From: Lachnospiraceae bacterium
Lineage (GTDB): Bacteria; Bacillota; Clostridia; Lachnospirales; Lachnospiraceae
DNA length: 64,000 nt
Direction of reading: 5' to 3'
NCBI GenBank assembly: GCA_017462755.1
Contig: JAFTQM010000045.1
Span: 62,001 to 126,000, forward strand
Each line of letters begins with the position of its first letter. Positions within the stretch are counted from its first letter, which is position 1. Below the pieces are notes generated by a model. The model made no database searches, was not told the DNA's origin, and saw nothing but the letters and a program-made list of their open reading frames with translations. The translations under genes and the position numbers were made by a program. Of this stretch, positions 8,051 to 16,980 are shown piece after piece.

Positions 8051-9100
8051 ATGAATCTGGATTTTGATAAGAAAGAAATTGAGCAGGTAATTGACAAGAT
8101 TGTAAAGAAGACCATGAACATGGATCTTACCTGGGACTGGCCTTGTGGCGTGGCGTATTACGGCATTAGCGAAGCGTATGAAAAGACAAAGAAGGAAGAG
8201 TATTTAACGCTTCTGAAGGACAGAGTAGATGAATTGATTGATTTGGGTCTGCCAAAGGTATGGACGGTTAATGCGTGTGCGATGGGACACTGTCTGCTGA
8301 GTCTGTACAATGCAACAGGCGAGCAGAAGTACATGGATATTTTGATGACGAAGATTGCGTATATTCGTAACGATGCACTGCGTTTCGGTGACAATGTACT
8401 GCAGCACACTGTTTCGGCGAACAATGATTTTCCGGAGCAGGCATGGGCAGATACCTTGTTTATGGCGGCATTTCTGTTGTTGAGAGTCGGCGTGAAGTTG
8501 AAGGACAAGGATATGATTGACGATGCGCTGAATCAGTGGTACTGGCACATCAAGTATTTGCAGAATCCGGGCAATGGCTTCTATTATCACGGCTACAACA
8601 ACATTACCGGAGACCATATGTCCGGTATCTATTGGGCGAGAGCCAATGCATGGGCAGCTTATACGATGTCCAAGGTAGGCGGTATCCTGCCGGAGTGCTA
8701 CCTGTATCCGAAGTACATGGATGTAGCAGGCTCGCTGAATGAGCAGCTGGCAGTATTAAAGACCGTACAGACGGAGAATGGTCTTTGGAGAACCGTACTG
8801 GATGATCCGGAGGCTTATGAGGAGATTTCTGCATCTGCAGGTATTGCAGCAGCAATGCTGGAGAGAGGAAATCCGTTACATACCAAGTATTTGAACAAGT
8901 CCATCAAGGGACTGTTGGCAAATGTCAGTGAGGACGGAAAGGTAATGAATGTTTCCGGCGGCACGGCAGTAATGAATGACAAGGAATCCTATCGTGCAAT
9001 TTCAAAGGATTGGATTCAGGGCTGGGGTCAGGGTCTGGCACTGGCATTCTTCTCGACATTATTAGTATCTGCGGATATTCAAAAGGATGGTGCACTGTAA
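8051..9100 (+). CDS. GH105 unsaturated rhamnogalacturonyl hydrolase, YteR/YesR-like
   Basis: The 349-residue protein is the length of cytoplasmic YteR-type enzymes, which hydrolyse the unsaturated galacturonic acid from rhamnogalacturonan lyase products and release rhamnose. It has the (alpha/alpha)6-barrel pattern of GH88/GH105. The QAWADTLFMA block holds the probable catalytic aspartate (D134), and GIYWARANAWAAYTM matches the family's ARGNGW-like motif. There is no signal peptide. The start at 8051 follows AAGGAGGAGACAT. Its stop overlaps the region just upstream of the CE12 gene start (2 bp apart), suggesting coupled translation. Confidence 0.9.
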   Translation: MNLDFDKKEIEQVIDKIVKKTMNMDLTWDWPCGVAYYGISEAYEKTKKEEYLTLLKDRVDELIDLGLPKVWTVNACAMGHCLLSLYNATGEQKYMDILMTKIAYIRNDALRFGDNVLQHTVSANNDFPEQAWADTLFMAAFLLLRVGVKLKDKDMIDDALNQWYWHIKYLQNPGNGFYYHGYNNITGDHMSGIYWARANAWAAYTMSKVGGILPECYLYPKYMDVAGSLNEQLAVLKTVQTENGLWRTVLDDPEAYEEISASAGIAAAMLERGNPLHTKYLNKSIKGLLANVSEDGKVMNVSGGTAVMNDKESYRAISKDWIQGWGQGLALAFFSTLLVSADIQKDGAL

Positions 9101-9101
9101 C

Positions 9102-10901
9102 ATGATTCAAAGGTGGTTTTGCTTTGGAAAGAAGGCTTCGGCGGACGGAGCAACGTTAGTTCTGCCGGAGGACTTATTTACACAAAAAAAGAAATATGGA
9201 TTTGTGGTAGAAAAAAATCGGAGGACAGAACATTCTCTGAAGCTTCCAGAGCTAAACGCCGCATTTGATACTATGTATTGGTATCAGGACAGTACGCTGA
9301 GTCACATTGAGGCATCCGATACCGGTTGTTATCTGGACTCAGGGAAGCAGCTGGAGGAGCTTGCCGAAGAGGAAGGTAGCATGTATCCGGGAGAAAACCG
9401 AAGAATACCGTTGATTTTTAAGTGTTGTGTACCGAGACCGGGAAATTATGAGCTCAAGCTCACGATTCGTCCGGAGCAGGATATGGAGGATGTGCTGATT
9501 TTTACCGGAAGAAGAAATCTTCGGTTTCGGGGAACGATTCCGGCAGGAAAGGAATTTCAGTTATCCTGTATTGTAAACGTCTGCGATATTGTGCCGAGAG
9601 GCAAGGAACGGGTGTATGCACATCGTTCGATTGACGTGGCGATACTGGCGGAGCGGCCGGAGATTTCAGAGCTTTCGGTGGTCAGTGTGAATTGCCCGAC
9701 GATTTATATTGCAGGAGACTCTACGGTGACAGACCAAAGTGCGGAGTATCCGTATGCACCCGGCACCAGCTATAGCGGTTGGGGACAGATGTTTTCGGCA
9801 TACTTATCCGGAAAGATAGCGGTTTCCAATCATGCACATTCCGGACTGACGACGGACAGCTTCCGCAAGGAAGGGCATTATTCGGTCATTGAGCAGTATG
9901 CCTCGCTTGGTGATTATTATTTCTTCCAGTTCGGGCACAACGATCAAAAATTAGATGAACTGAAGGCGCAGGGCGGTTATCGGGCGAATTTGCTCAATTA
10001 CATTGCAGATTGCAGAAACCGGGGCGGTTATCCGATTATCGTGACACCGTTAGCGCGAAATTCTTGGAAGGGCAATGATGGCACCTACAATGACTTATTG
10101 GCAGAATATGCAGAGGTTTGTATCGAGGTAGGCAGCGCAACTGGTACTCCGGTTGTAGATTTGCATAAGCGCAGCATGGACTTTATTTTGGAGCATGGTC
10201 TGGAGGAGGCGAAGCGATACTTCTTTCCGAAGGATTTTACGCATAGCAACGATTATGGTGCGTACCGGATGGCAGGCTTTGTTGCGGCGGAGCTGGCAGA
10301 GCAATTAAAAGACAGCAAGGAAAGTGCATACCGCAAGCTGGCAGAGTGTGTAACAGAAGCATTTGGTATCTGGGAGCCGACAGGGGAAATTGTACTTCCT
10401 GAGAAGCCTGCGCGATACGCAGAAATCGTCAATCCGACACCGGCGGCAGAGCTGCTTTCGGAGGTAGATAGGCTGGACGCGGATGCGGACAGAGTATCCG
10501 TACTGGATATGCTGATAAAGACGGCGAGATTTTTTCCGACCAATGTGTACAACGATATGTTCGATGATGTCATAGGACATGAATGGTATGCGGGTACAGT
10601 CGAATGCGCTTACCAAAATGGAATGATAGATGCCGAGCTGGTACAGGACGGTATGTTTGAGCCGTTGAAGCCAGTCACGCTGGAAGAATTTTTGGTGTTT
10701 GCCATGAATGCATATAAGAGCAGAAAGAATTTGCCGGCAGAGCAGCCTTGTCCGCTCGATGAGATGTGCAGAGATTTCTCGCGGTATTATGTCAGAGCGG
10801 CATATACGCTTGGGCTGGTGGATGAAAATGCGAAGCAGGCATTGAAGCAAAGAATAAGCAGAAGAAGGGCGGTAGAATTTTGCCGCGCGATGAAAATATA
10901 A
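9102..10901 (+). CDS. CE12/SGNH rhamnogalacturonan acetylesterase-like protein with C-terminal SLH-like repeats
   Basis: The 599-residue protein contains an SGNH esterase domain (about residues 200-410) with the nucleophile motif GDSTVTD (Ser207), the FGHND oxyanion block and the DFTH catalytic pair (Asp378, His381). These are the CE12 rhamnogalacturonan acetylesterase signatures. About 200 N-terminal residues form a beta-rich domain. The last 120 residues resemble two S-layer-homology repeats: FDDVIGHEWYAGTVECAYQNG then FEPLKPVTLEEFLVFAM, and a weaker second copy. No signal peptide is seen, which is odd for SLH modules. I prefer ATG 9102, since the ATG at 9087 has no spacing to its ribosome binding site. 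It would deacetylate imported rhamnogalacturonan oligomers. Confidence 0.83.
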   Translation: MIQRWFCFGKKASADGATLVLPEDLFTQKKKYGFVVEKNRRTEHSLKLPELNAAFDTMYWYQDSTLSHIEASDTGCYLDSGKQLEELAEEEGSMYPGENRRIPLIFKCCVPRPGNYELKLTIRPEQDMEDVLIFTGRRNLRFRGTIPAGKEFQLSCIVNVCDIVPRGKERVYAHRSIDVAILAERPEISELSVVSVNCPTIYIAGDSTVTDQSAEYPYAPGTSYSGWGQMFSAYLSGKIAVSNHAHSGLTTDSFRKEGHYSVIEQYASLGDYYFFQFGHNDQKLDELKAQGGYRANLLNYIADCRNRGGYPIIVTPLARNSWKGNDGTYNDLLAEYAEVCIEVGSATGTPVVDLHKRSMDFILEHGLEEAKRYFFPKDFTHSNDYGAYRMAGFVAAELAEQLKDSKESAYRKLAECVTEAFGIWEPTGEIVLPEKPARYAEIVNPTPAAELLSEVDRLDADADRVSVLDMLIKTARFFPTNVYNDMFDDVIGHEWYAGTVECAYQNGMIDAELVQDGMFEPLKPVTLEEFLVFAMNAYKSRKNLPAEQPCPLDEMCRDFSRYYVRAAYTLGLVDENAKQALKQRISRRRAVEFCRAMKI

Positions 10902-10925
10902 CACTGATCTGGAATGGAGGATATT

Positions 10926-13076
10926 ATGTCACAAAAAAAAGGTGGATTTACACTGCCGGGAGAATCCGGTTATGAGGCGCTTACCTTAAAGCTGGCGGAA
11001 AAGTGGGGCGCGGATGTGATTCGTGACAGTGATGGTACCGTATTGTCGGAGGAAATCACAAAATCCGGCTACGGAATATATTCAACGATTTGTATCATTC
11101 GCGACCACAACGAATGGGCAAAGAACAATCAGGATAAGCTACAGCAGACCTTTCTTTGTACGCCGGCGACGGTGGCAACAGGAGAGTCGGTAGAAATCTC
11201 TTTGATGGAGAGCTTTTTTGAGGATCAGTTCCGTATCAATGACAGCGAGGAAGCCTTCGGTTATTGGGAGGTATATGACCGCACAAGCAATACCCTGCTG
11301 GACCCTGCGGCTTGGAGCTACGATGCAGCCAAGGGAAGCGTGACGGTCAAGGCAGTACCGTTCCACAAGTATACCGTAAGCTTCTTGGCATATCGCATCT
11401 GGGAAGAGATTTCGATGTACAACCACACGACGAATCACTGGGAGAAGGAGCATCTGATGCAGCTCGACCCACGTTATCCGGAGGTAAGAGAATATCTGCT
11501 TGCGTGGATGAGAAACTGGTGTGAGACACATCCGGATACGACCGTAGTGCGTTTTACGTCACTGTTTTATAATTTTGTATGGATTTGGGGAAGCTCGGAG
11601 CGGAACCGTCACTTGTTCTCCGATTGGGCATCCTATGATTATACGGTCAGCGCCAGAGCGTTAGAGGAGTTTAAGCAGGAATATGGTTATTCCATGCGTG
11701 CGGAGGACTTTATTAACAAGGGCAATCTGCATGTGACCCATATGCCGGGCACCAAGGAAAAGGCAGACTGGATGGAGTTTATCGGCAAGTTTGTCGTAGA
11801 CTTCGGTAAGCAGCTGATTGATTTGGTACATGAATATGGCAAGAAGGCATATGTATTTTATGATGACAGCTGGGTAGGCTTAGAGCCTTACAACGGAAAA
11901 TTCCAGGAGTTTGGCTTTGACGGCTTGATTAAATGTGTATTCAGCGGCTATGAGGTGCGTCTGTGTGCCGGTGTCGATGTACCGACGCATGAGCTGAGAC
12001 TGCACCCGTATTTGTTCCCGGTAGGACTGGGCGGCGCGCCGACCTTTATGGAGGGCGGTAATCCGACCTTGGATGCCAAGAAATACTGGAACAGTGCGCG
12101 TCGGGCAATGCTGCGGGTAAAGATTGACCGTCTGGGTCTGGGCGGTTACCTGCATCTGGTAGAGCCGTATCCGGATTTCTGCGATTATATGGAGGAGCTG
12201 ACGGACGAATTCCGTATGATTCAGTCCTTCCACGATGCAGGAAAGCCGTATGAGATTAAGACAAAGGTAGCAGTGCTTCACTATTGGGGCAAGCTGCGTT
12301 CATGGACCCTGTCCGGACATTTCCATGAGACCTATATGCATGATTTGATTCATATCAATGAAGCATTGTCGGGTCTGCCGGTGGATGTAAAATTTATCTC
12401 CTTTGAGGATGTAAAGAACGGTGCGTTGGCAGATGTTGATGTAGTAATCAACGCGGGCTATGCAGGAAGCGCATGGAGTGGCGGAGATGTATGGAAGGAT
12501 GATGAGCTGGTAACGATTCTGACGAAATGGGTGCATGAGGGAGGTACCTTCCTCGGTGTCAATGAACCGTCGGCGGTTGCAGGCTATGATTATTATTTCC
12601 GTATGGCACACGTACTTGGTATTGATGAGGATACCGGAGCTAAGGTTTGTCACGGTAAGTGGCAGTTTACGGCAGAGGATGCAGAGCATATCCTGCCGGA
12701 GGGCGCACATGTGGCTGCAAAGGCAAAGCGTTATCTGACGGACGGCAAGGCGAAGGTGCTGATGGCAGACGGAGACCAGCCGCTGGTAACAATCAATGAA
12801 TTTGGCAAAGGAAAGGGAATCTATCTTGCTTCCTTTGATGTGGATTTGGCAAATACCCGTATGCTGTATCAGCTGATTCGCTATGCAGGCGGCGAGGGTG
12901 TAACCGGTCTGTATATGACGGACAATGCCAATACCGAGTGTGCTTATTATCCGGCAAGCAAGAAGCTGGTAGTCATCAACAATAGCGGAGAAGACCAGAC
13001 GGCTACGGTGCAGACCGAGCAGGGTGAGGTAACCGTAACACTGGCACCGTATGCAACGACCTTTGTAGAGCTGTAA
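10926..13076 (+). CDS. GH112 phosphorylase, probably D-galactosyl-beta-1,4-L-rhamnose phosphorylase
   Basis: The 716-residue protein matches the GH112 family throughout: a TIM-barrel core with YNFVWIWGSSER, the YDDSWVG block holding the probable general acid (Asp313 or the adjacent Asp314), then LGGAPTFMEGGNPTLD, and a glutamine-amidotransferase-like middle domain. GH112 enzymes phosphorolyse beta-galactosides of GlcNAc/GalNAc or of L-rhamnose. The neighbours (rhaM, rhaA, rhaD, pectin enzymes) favour the rhamnose type, which would split Gal-Rha from rhamnogalacturonan side chains into Gal-1-P and rhamnose. The start at 10926 follows TGGAGG by six bases; the ATG at 10914 lies inside that site. 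No signal peptide. Confidence 0.88.
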   Translation: MSQKKGGFTLPGESGYEALTLKLAEKWGADVIRDSDGTVLSEEITKSGYGIYSTICIIRDHNEWAKNNQDKLQQTFLCTPATVATGESVEISLMESFFEDQFRINDSEEAFGYWEVYDRTSNTLLDPAAWSYDAAKGSVTVKAVPFHKYTVSFLAYRIWEEISMYNHTTNHWEKEHLMQLDPRYPEVREYLLAWMRNWCETHPDTTVVRFTSLFYNFVWIWGSSERNRHLFSDWASYDYTVSARALEEFKQEYGYSMRAEDFINKGNLHVTHMPGTKEKADWMEFIGKFVVDFGKQLIDLVHEYGKKAYVFYDDSWVGLEPYNGKFQEFGFDGLIKCVFSGYEVRLCAGVDVPTHELRLHPYLFPVGLGGAPTFMEGGNPTLDAKKYWNSARRAMLRVKIDRLGLGGYLHLVEPYPDFCDYMEELTDEFRMIQSFHDAGKPYEIKTKVAVLHYWGKLRSWTLSGHFHETYMHDLIHINEALSGLPVDVKFISFEDVKNGALADVDVVINAGYAGSAWSGGDVWKDDELVTILTKWVHEGGTFLGVNEPSAVAGYDYYFRMAHVLGIDEDTGAKVCHGKWQFTAEDAEHILPEGAHVAAKAKRYLTDGKAKVLMADGDQPLVTINEFGKGKGIYLASFDVDLANTRMLYQLIRYAGGEGVTGLYMTDNANTECAYYPASKKLVVINNSGEDQTATVQTEQGEVTVTLAPYATTFVEL

Positions 13077-13098
13077 TATTGCATAGAGCTGTGAATAT

Positions 13099-13139
13099 GA
13101 AGAAAAGGGCTAAGTCTTGCGGCTCAAAGCCCTCTCTTC
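13099..13139. terminator. Bidirectional hairpin between GH112 and DUF1622 genes
   Basis: GAAGAAAAGGGCT (13099-13111) pairs with AGCCCTCTCTTC (13128-13139), with one bulge. It covers the stop codon of the minus-strand gene and lies 22 bp past the GH112 stop. U-runs are short on both sides, so termination strength is uncertain. Confidence 0.5.
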
Positions 13140-13451
13140 ATGTTTGATTTCCCAGTGAATCAGGAAGGTGAGCAGTCCGCGCAGCAGGATGACAGAGCCT
13201 AAGATACCGAGCTCCGACCATTGATGGACAACGACCGTGCGAAGCACCTCGCTTCCCATCTTAAATTCCAAAGACAGGGCGATACCCTTTGCCAGACTAA
13301 GGCGCAGGCCGGACTTGTGCCGAATCCATTGGGCAAAGGAACGGATGGCGGTAAACATCAAGACGATGATGCCGAGTAATTCCAAGAGAACGGTGCAAAG
13401 CTCGACGATATAGGTTAGGAACAATTCGGTATGGTTCAGAAAATTTGACAT
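13110..13451 (-). CDS. DUF1622 family small membrane protein
   Basis: The 113-residue protein has two or three hydrophobic segments: residues about 10-35, then a shorter one after the SGLRLSLAKGIALSLEFKMG loop, then ILGSVILLRGLLTFLIHWEI. This matches DUF1622, a family of unknown function. The start at 13451 follows GAGGTG; a GTG six bases upstream is possible but has poor spacing. It lies on the opposite strand between the GH112 and rhaA genes, and its translation start is only 12 bp from the rhaA promoter -35 box. A role in sugar use is not indicated. Confidence 0.75.
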   Translation of the reverse strand: MSNFLNHTELFLTYIVELCTVLLELLGIIVLMFTAIRSFAQWIRHKSGLRLSLAKGIALSLEFKMGSEVLRTVVVHQWSELGILGSVILLRGLLTFLIHWEIKHEERALSRKT

Positions 13452-13462
13452 GGGCACCTCGC

Positions 13463-13491
13463 TTGTGCGTGATTTTAGATAGTGTTATTAT
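13463..13491 (+). promoter_or_regulatory. Promoter of rhaA-rhaD
   Basis: TTGTGC (13463-13468) and TATTAT (13486-13491) are separated by 17 bp, about 95 bp upstream of the rhaA start. The -35 box lies next to the divergent DUF1622 start. Confidence 0.55.
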
Positions 13492-13585
13492 GCATCCTTT
13501 TGCCGGGACTATACGGCGAAAGAGAGGCTTAAAACGGAACAAAAAAAGAGAAGCCAATAAAATAAATTCTCGGAATGGAGGAAGT

Positions 13586-14845
13586 ATGAATCAGAAGGAA
13601 AGATATGAAGCTGCAAAAGCACGTTATGCGGAGCTTGGCATTGATACCGATGCAGTGATTGCGAAGCTGAAGGAGATTCCGGTAGCGCTGCACTGCTGGC
13701 AGGGTGACGATGTTACCGGCTTTGACCATGACGGTCCGTTGACCGGTGGCATTCAGACGACCGGTAATTATCCGGGCAAGGCAAGAACACCGCAGGAGCT
13801 GATGCAGGACATGGAAAAGGCATTGAGTCTGATGCCGGGTAAGAAAAAGTTGAATTTACACGCAAGCTATGCTATCTTTGAAGAGGGCGAGTTTGCAGAC
13901 CGTGACGCATTGGAGCCAAAGCATTTTGCGAAGTGGGTGGAGTTTGCGAAGAAGCACAACATGGGCATGGATTTCAATCCGACCTATTTTTCTCATGACA
14001 AGGTAAAGGATGGCTTGACCTTATCCAGCCCGGATGAGGAAACCAGAAAATTCTGGATTGACCATGGCAAGGCTTGTGTCCGCATCTCGGAGTATTTTGC
14101 AAAGGAAACCGGAGTGCCGTGTGTTATGAATATTTGGACCGGTGACGGTTACAAGGATATTCCGGCAGACCGCTTAGGACCTAGAATGCGTTATAAGGAT
14201 TCGATTGAGCAGATACTGGCAGAGCCGCACGATGCGAAGCTGGTAAAGCCTTGCGTAGAATCCAAGGTATTTGGTATCGGTGTGGAGTCCTATACCGTAG
14301 GCTCCGCTGAGTTTACATTGAGCTTTGCAGCAACCCATGAGGGCTGCCTGCCGTTGATGGACAACGGTCATTATCATCCGACGGAGGTGGTATCGGATAA
14401 GATTCCGGCACTGCTTGCATTCTTCCCGGAGATTGCATTACATATTACCAGACCGGTGCGCTGGGACAGTGACCATGTAGTGCTGTACGATGATGAGACC
14501 CGCGAGATGGCGAAGGAAATCGTTCGCAATGATGCATTGGAGCGTGTATTTATGGCGTTGGATTATTTTGATGCCAGCATCAACCGTGTATCTGCGTGGG
14601 CAATGGGCTTCCGCAGCTGGCAGAAGGCACTTCTCAATGCAATGCTGACACCGAATGCACTTTTGAAGGAGCTGCAGGATACCAATCAGATGACAAAGCT
14701 GATGGTATTACAGGAAGCAGTCAAGACCTTCCCGATGGGCGATGTATGGGAGGAATATCTGAATCAGTGCGGCGTAGCACAGGATATGGAATTCTTTGCA
14801 GAAATCGAAAAATACGAAAGCGAAGTACTATCGAAGAGAAAGTAG
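13586..14845 (+). CDS. rhaA: L-rhamnose isomerase
   Basis: The 419-residue enzyme converts L-rhamnose to L-rhamnulose in the cytoplasm. Its length equals that of RhaA (about 419 residues). Diagnostic blocks are visible: VALHCWQGDDVTGFD, NLHASYAIFEEGEF, FNPTYFSHDKVKDG, NIWTGDGYKDIPADR and MDNGHYHPTEVVSDK, which together carry the metal-binding His/Asp/Glu residues. The ATG follows GGAATGGAGG. It is followed after 30 bp by rhaD, so both probably share the promoter at 13463. No rhamnulokinase lies between or near them. Confidence 0.96.
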   Translation: MNQKERYEAAKARYAELGIDTDAVIAKLKEIPVALHCWQGDDVTGFDHDGPLTGGIQTTGNYPGKARTPQELMQDMEKALSLMPGKKKLNLHASYAIFEEGEFADRDALEPKHFAKWVEFAKKHNMGMDFNPTYFSHDKVKDGLTLSSPDEETRKFWIDHGKACVRISEYFAKETGVPCVMNIWTGDGYKDIPADRLGPRMRYKDSIEQILAEPHDAKLVKPCVESKVFGIGVESYTVGSAEFTLSFAATHEGCLPLMDNGHYHPTEVVSDKIPALLAFFPEIALHITRPVRWDSDHVVLYDDETREMAKEIVRNDALERVFMALDYFDASINRVSAWAMGFRSWQKALLNAMLTPNALLKELQDTNQMTKLMVLQEAVKTFPMGDVWEEYLNQCGVAQDMEFFAEIEKYESEVLSKRK

Positions 14846-14875
14846 AGCGAAATTGCGACAGAAAAGAGGATGAAC

Positions 14876-15700
14876 ATGAAATTTTTAGACGCAGAATTTG
14901 TGCAGGGCTTTATCCGCATGGCAACCGATGGCTGGGATCAGGGCTGGCACGAGAGAAACGGCGGTAATCTGTCTTACCGTGTAAAGGCAGAGGAGGTAGA
15001 GTCGGTAAAGGAGAACCTTACGGCGGGAGCATGGCAGCCGATTGGCACCAGCGTACCACAGCTTGCGTGTGAGTATTTTCTGGTAACCGGCAGCGGAAAG
15101 TTCTTCCGCAATGTCAGCATTAAGCCGGAGGATTCGATTTGCATGATCGAGCTGGACGAGACGGGCGAGCAGTACCGCATTGTCTGGGGCTTGGTAAATG
15201 GCGGTCGTCCGACCTCTGAGCTGCCATCCCATCTGATGAATCACGAGGTAAAGAAGTTAAAGGATGAGAAGTATCGTGTCATTTATCATGCACATACGAC
15301 CAATATCATTGCTCTTACCTTCGTGCTTCCGCTGGAGGATAAGGTATTTACCAGAGAGCTTTGGGAAATGGCAACTGAGTGTCCGGTTGTATTCCCGGAT
15401 GGTATCGGCGTGGTACCGTGGATGGTGCCGGGCGGCAGAGATATTGCAGTAGCAACCAGTAAGCTGATGGAGAAGTATGACCTCGCAATCTGGGCGCATC
15501 ATGGTATGTTTGCGGCAGGAGAGGATTTTGATTTGACCTTTGGTCTGATGCATACGGCAGAGAAGTCGGCAGAGATTTTGGTAAAGATGCTCTCTATGCG
15601 TCCGGATAAGCTCCAGACGATTACACCGACGGATTTCCGTGATTTGGCAAAGGATTTCAAAGTCAATCTTCCGGAAGAGTTCTTGTACGAGAAGAATTAA
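14876..15700 (+). CDS. rhaD: Rhamnulose-1-phosphate aldolase
   Basis: The 274-residue class II aldolase splits L-rhamnulose 1-phosphate into dihydroxyacetone phosphate and L-lactaldehyde. It has the same length as the E. coli enzyme and the same layout: HERNGGNLSYRV near the N-terminus, the VTGSGKFF phosphate loop, the zinc ligands in YHAHTTN and WAHHGMFAAG. I chose ATG 14876, six bases after AGAGGA; the ATG at 14870 abuts that site. It follows rhaA closely and would be the last step of rhamnose breakdown encoded here. Confidence 0.95.
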   Translation: MKFLDAEFVQGFIRMATDGWDQGWHERNGGNLSYRVKAEEVESVKENLTAGAWQPIGTSVPQLACEYFLVTGSGKFFRNVSIKPEDSICMIELDETGEQYRIVWGLVNGGRPTSELPSHLMNHEVKKLKDEKYRVIYHAHTTNIIALTFVLPLEDKVFTRELWEMATECPVVFPDGIGVVPWMVPGGRDIAVATSKLMEKYDLAIWAHHGMFAAGEDFDLTFGLMHTAEKSAEILVKMLSMRPDKLQTITPTDFRDLAKDFKVNLPEEFLYEKN

Positions 15701-15811
15701 AAATTTAGCAAGAATTGATAGAAGATTGACAAGAGTAAACAAGCGTCCGCGACCAAAATCCGCTAGAATAAAAGAAAAGGATTTTGGTGATGGAACGGAG
15801 GTTTACCGAGA

Positions 15812-16954
15812 ATGCAGCAAAGACAAAATAAAGTGTATCGCAACCTGTTTGTAGAGGCAGGCTTTGAGAAGGAAGCAGTTGAAAAACGTCTGGAGGAAAT
15901 CAGACAGTTTTATTTCTACGGCGGTGAAACGGAACGTGTATATTTTCCGGTAGGAGATGATATGGCCTATATCTGTGATACGGGCAACAATGATGCCAGA
16001 ACAGAGGGAATGTCCTACGGAATGATGCTTTGTGTACAGTTGGACATGAAGGAAGAATTTGACCGTTTGTGGAAATGGGCGAAGACTTATATGTGGATGC
16101 CGGAGGGCTGGAATGAAGGCTACTTTGCGTGGTCGTGTGCCTTGGATGGTACGAAGAACGACAACGGACCGGCACCGGATGGCGAAGAATTTTTTGCTAT
16201 GGCATTATTTTTTGCGTCGCACCGTTGGGGTGACGGCGAGGGTATTTTCAACTATTCCAAAGAGGCGCGTGAAATTTTGAGAGCCTGCTTACATAAGGGA
16301 CAGGATGGCAGAACGGGCACCACGATGTGGAATCTTGAGAATCATCAGATTCTGTTCGTGCCGGGAGTCGATTTTACCGACCCATCCTATCACTTGCCGC
16401 ACTTTTATGAGTTATTTGCATTATGGGCAGATGAGGAGGATCGGGAGTTTTTCCGGATTGCGGCGAAGAAGAGCCGTGAATATCTGGCAAAAGCCTGCCA
16501 TCCGGTTACCGGATTTTCGGCAGAATATGCAGAATTTGATGGTAGCCCGATGAAGCGCCCACTGTCTTGGACGACCGACCGGCATGACTGGTTTTACAGT
16601 GATTCTTATCTGACAGCAGCCAACATCGGTCTGGATTATGAATGGTTTGGTGTGGATGAAGGACAACGTGCGGCAGCAGATGCGATTCAGCGTTATCTGC
16701 TTCCGGCGCTACAGAAAAATCAATATCATATTTATGAGGTTGATGGTACTGTTGTTGCAGACGAGGTAATGCATCCGGTAGCCATTACGGCAACCGTGGC
16801 ACAGGCATCGCTTGCAGCACAGGGAGACCAATGGAAGGAATGGGTAAGGCAATTTTTCGCCACACCATTGAGAACGGATAGCAGAAGATATTACGATAAT
16901 TGCTTGTATTTTTTTGCATTCCTTGCATTGAGTGGAAATTATAAGGCATGGTAA
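15812..16954 (+). CDS. GH8 reducing-end xylose-releasing exo-oligoxylanase (Rex)
   Basis: The 380-residue protein has no signal peptide and the length of cytoplasmic Rex enzymes, which remove single xyloses from the reducing end of short xylo-oligosaccharides. The GH8 signature is clear: ARTEGMSYGMM with the probable catalytic acid Glu65, GYFAWSCALDG, GPAPDGEEFFAMALFFASHRWG, and the WFYSDSYLTAANIGLD block. It begins 111 bp after rhaD, with GGAGG about 11 bases before the ATG; I could not assign a separate promoter. Together with the GH115 gene it suggests that glucuronoxylan fragments are handled by the same locus. Confidence 0.9.
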   Translation: MQQRQNKVYRNLFVEAGFEKEAVEKRLEEIRQFYFYGGETERVYFPVGDDMAYICDTGNNDARTEGMSYGMMLCVQLDMKEEFDRLWKWAKTYMWMPEGWNEGYFAWSCALDGTKNDNGPAPDGEEFFAMALFFASHRWGDGEGIFNYSKEAREILRACLHKGQDGRTGTTMWNLENHQILFVPGVDFTDPSYHLPHFYELFALWADEEDREFFRIAAKKSREYLAKACHPVTGFSAEYAEFDGSPMKRPLSWTTDRHDWFYSDSYLTAANIGLDYEWFGVDEGQRAAADAIQRYLLPALQKNQYHIYEVDGTVVADEVMHPVAITATVAQASLAAQGDQWKEWVRQFFATPLRTDSRRYYDNCLYFFAFLALSGNYKAW

Positions 16955-16980
16955 TCAAAAAAAAGGATAAAACGGGAACA

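Noticed and set aside
10926..13076. Lacto-N-biose phosphorylase of a milk-oligosaccharide locus
   Set aside because: No GlcNAc/GalNAc genes nearby; rhamnose and pectin genes surround it, so the galactosyl-rhamnose type is more likely.
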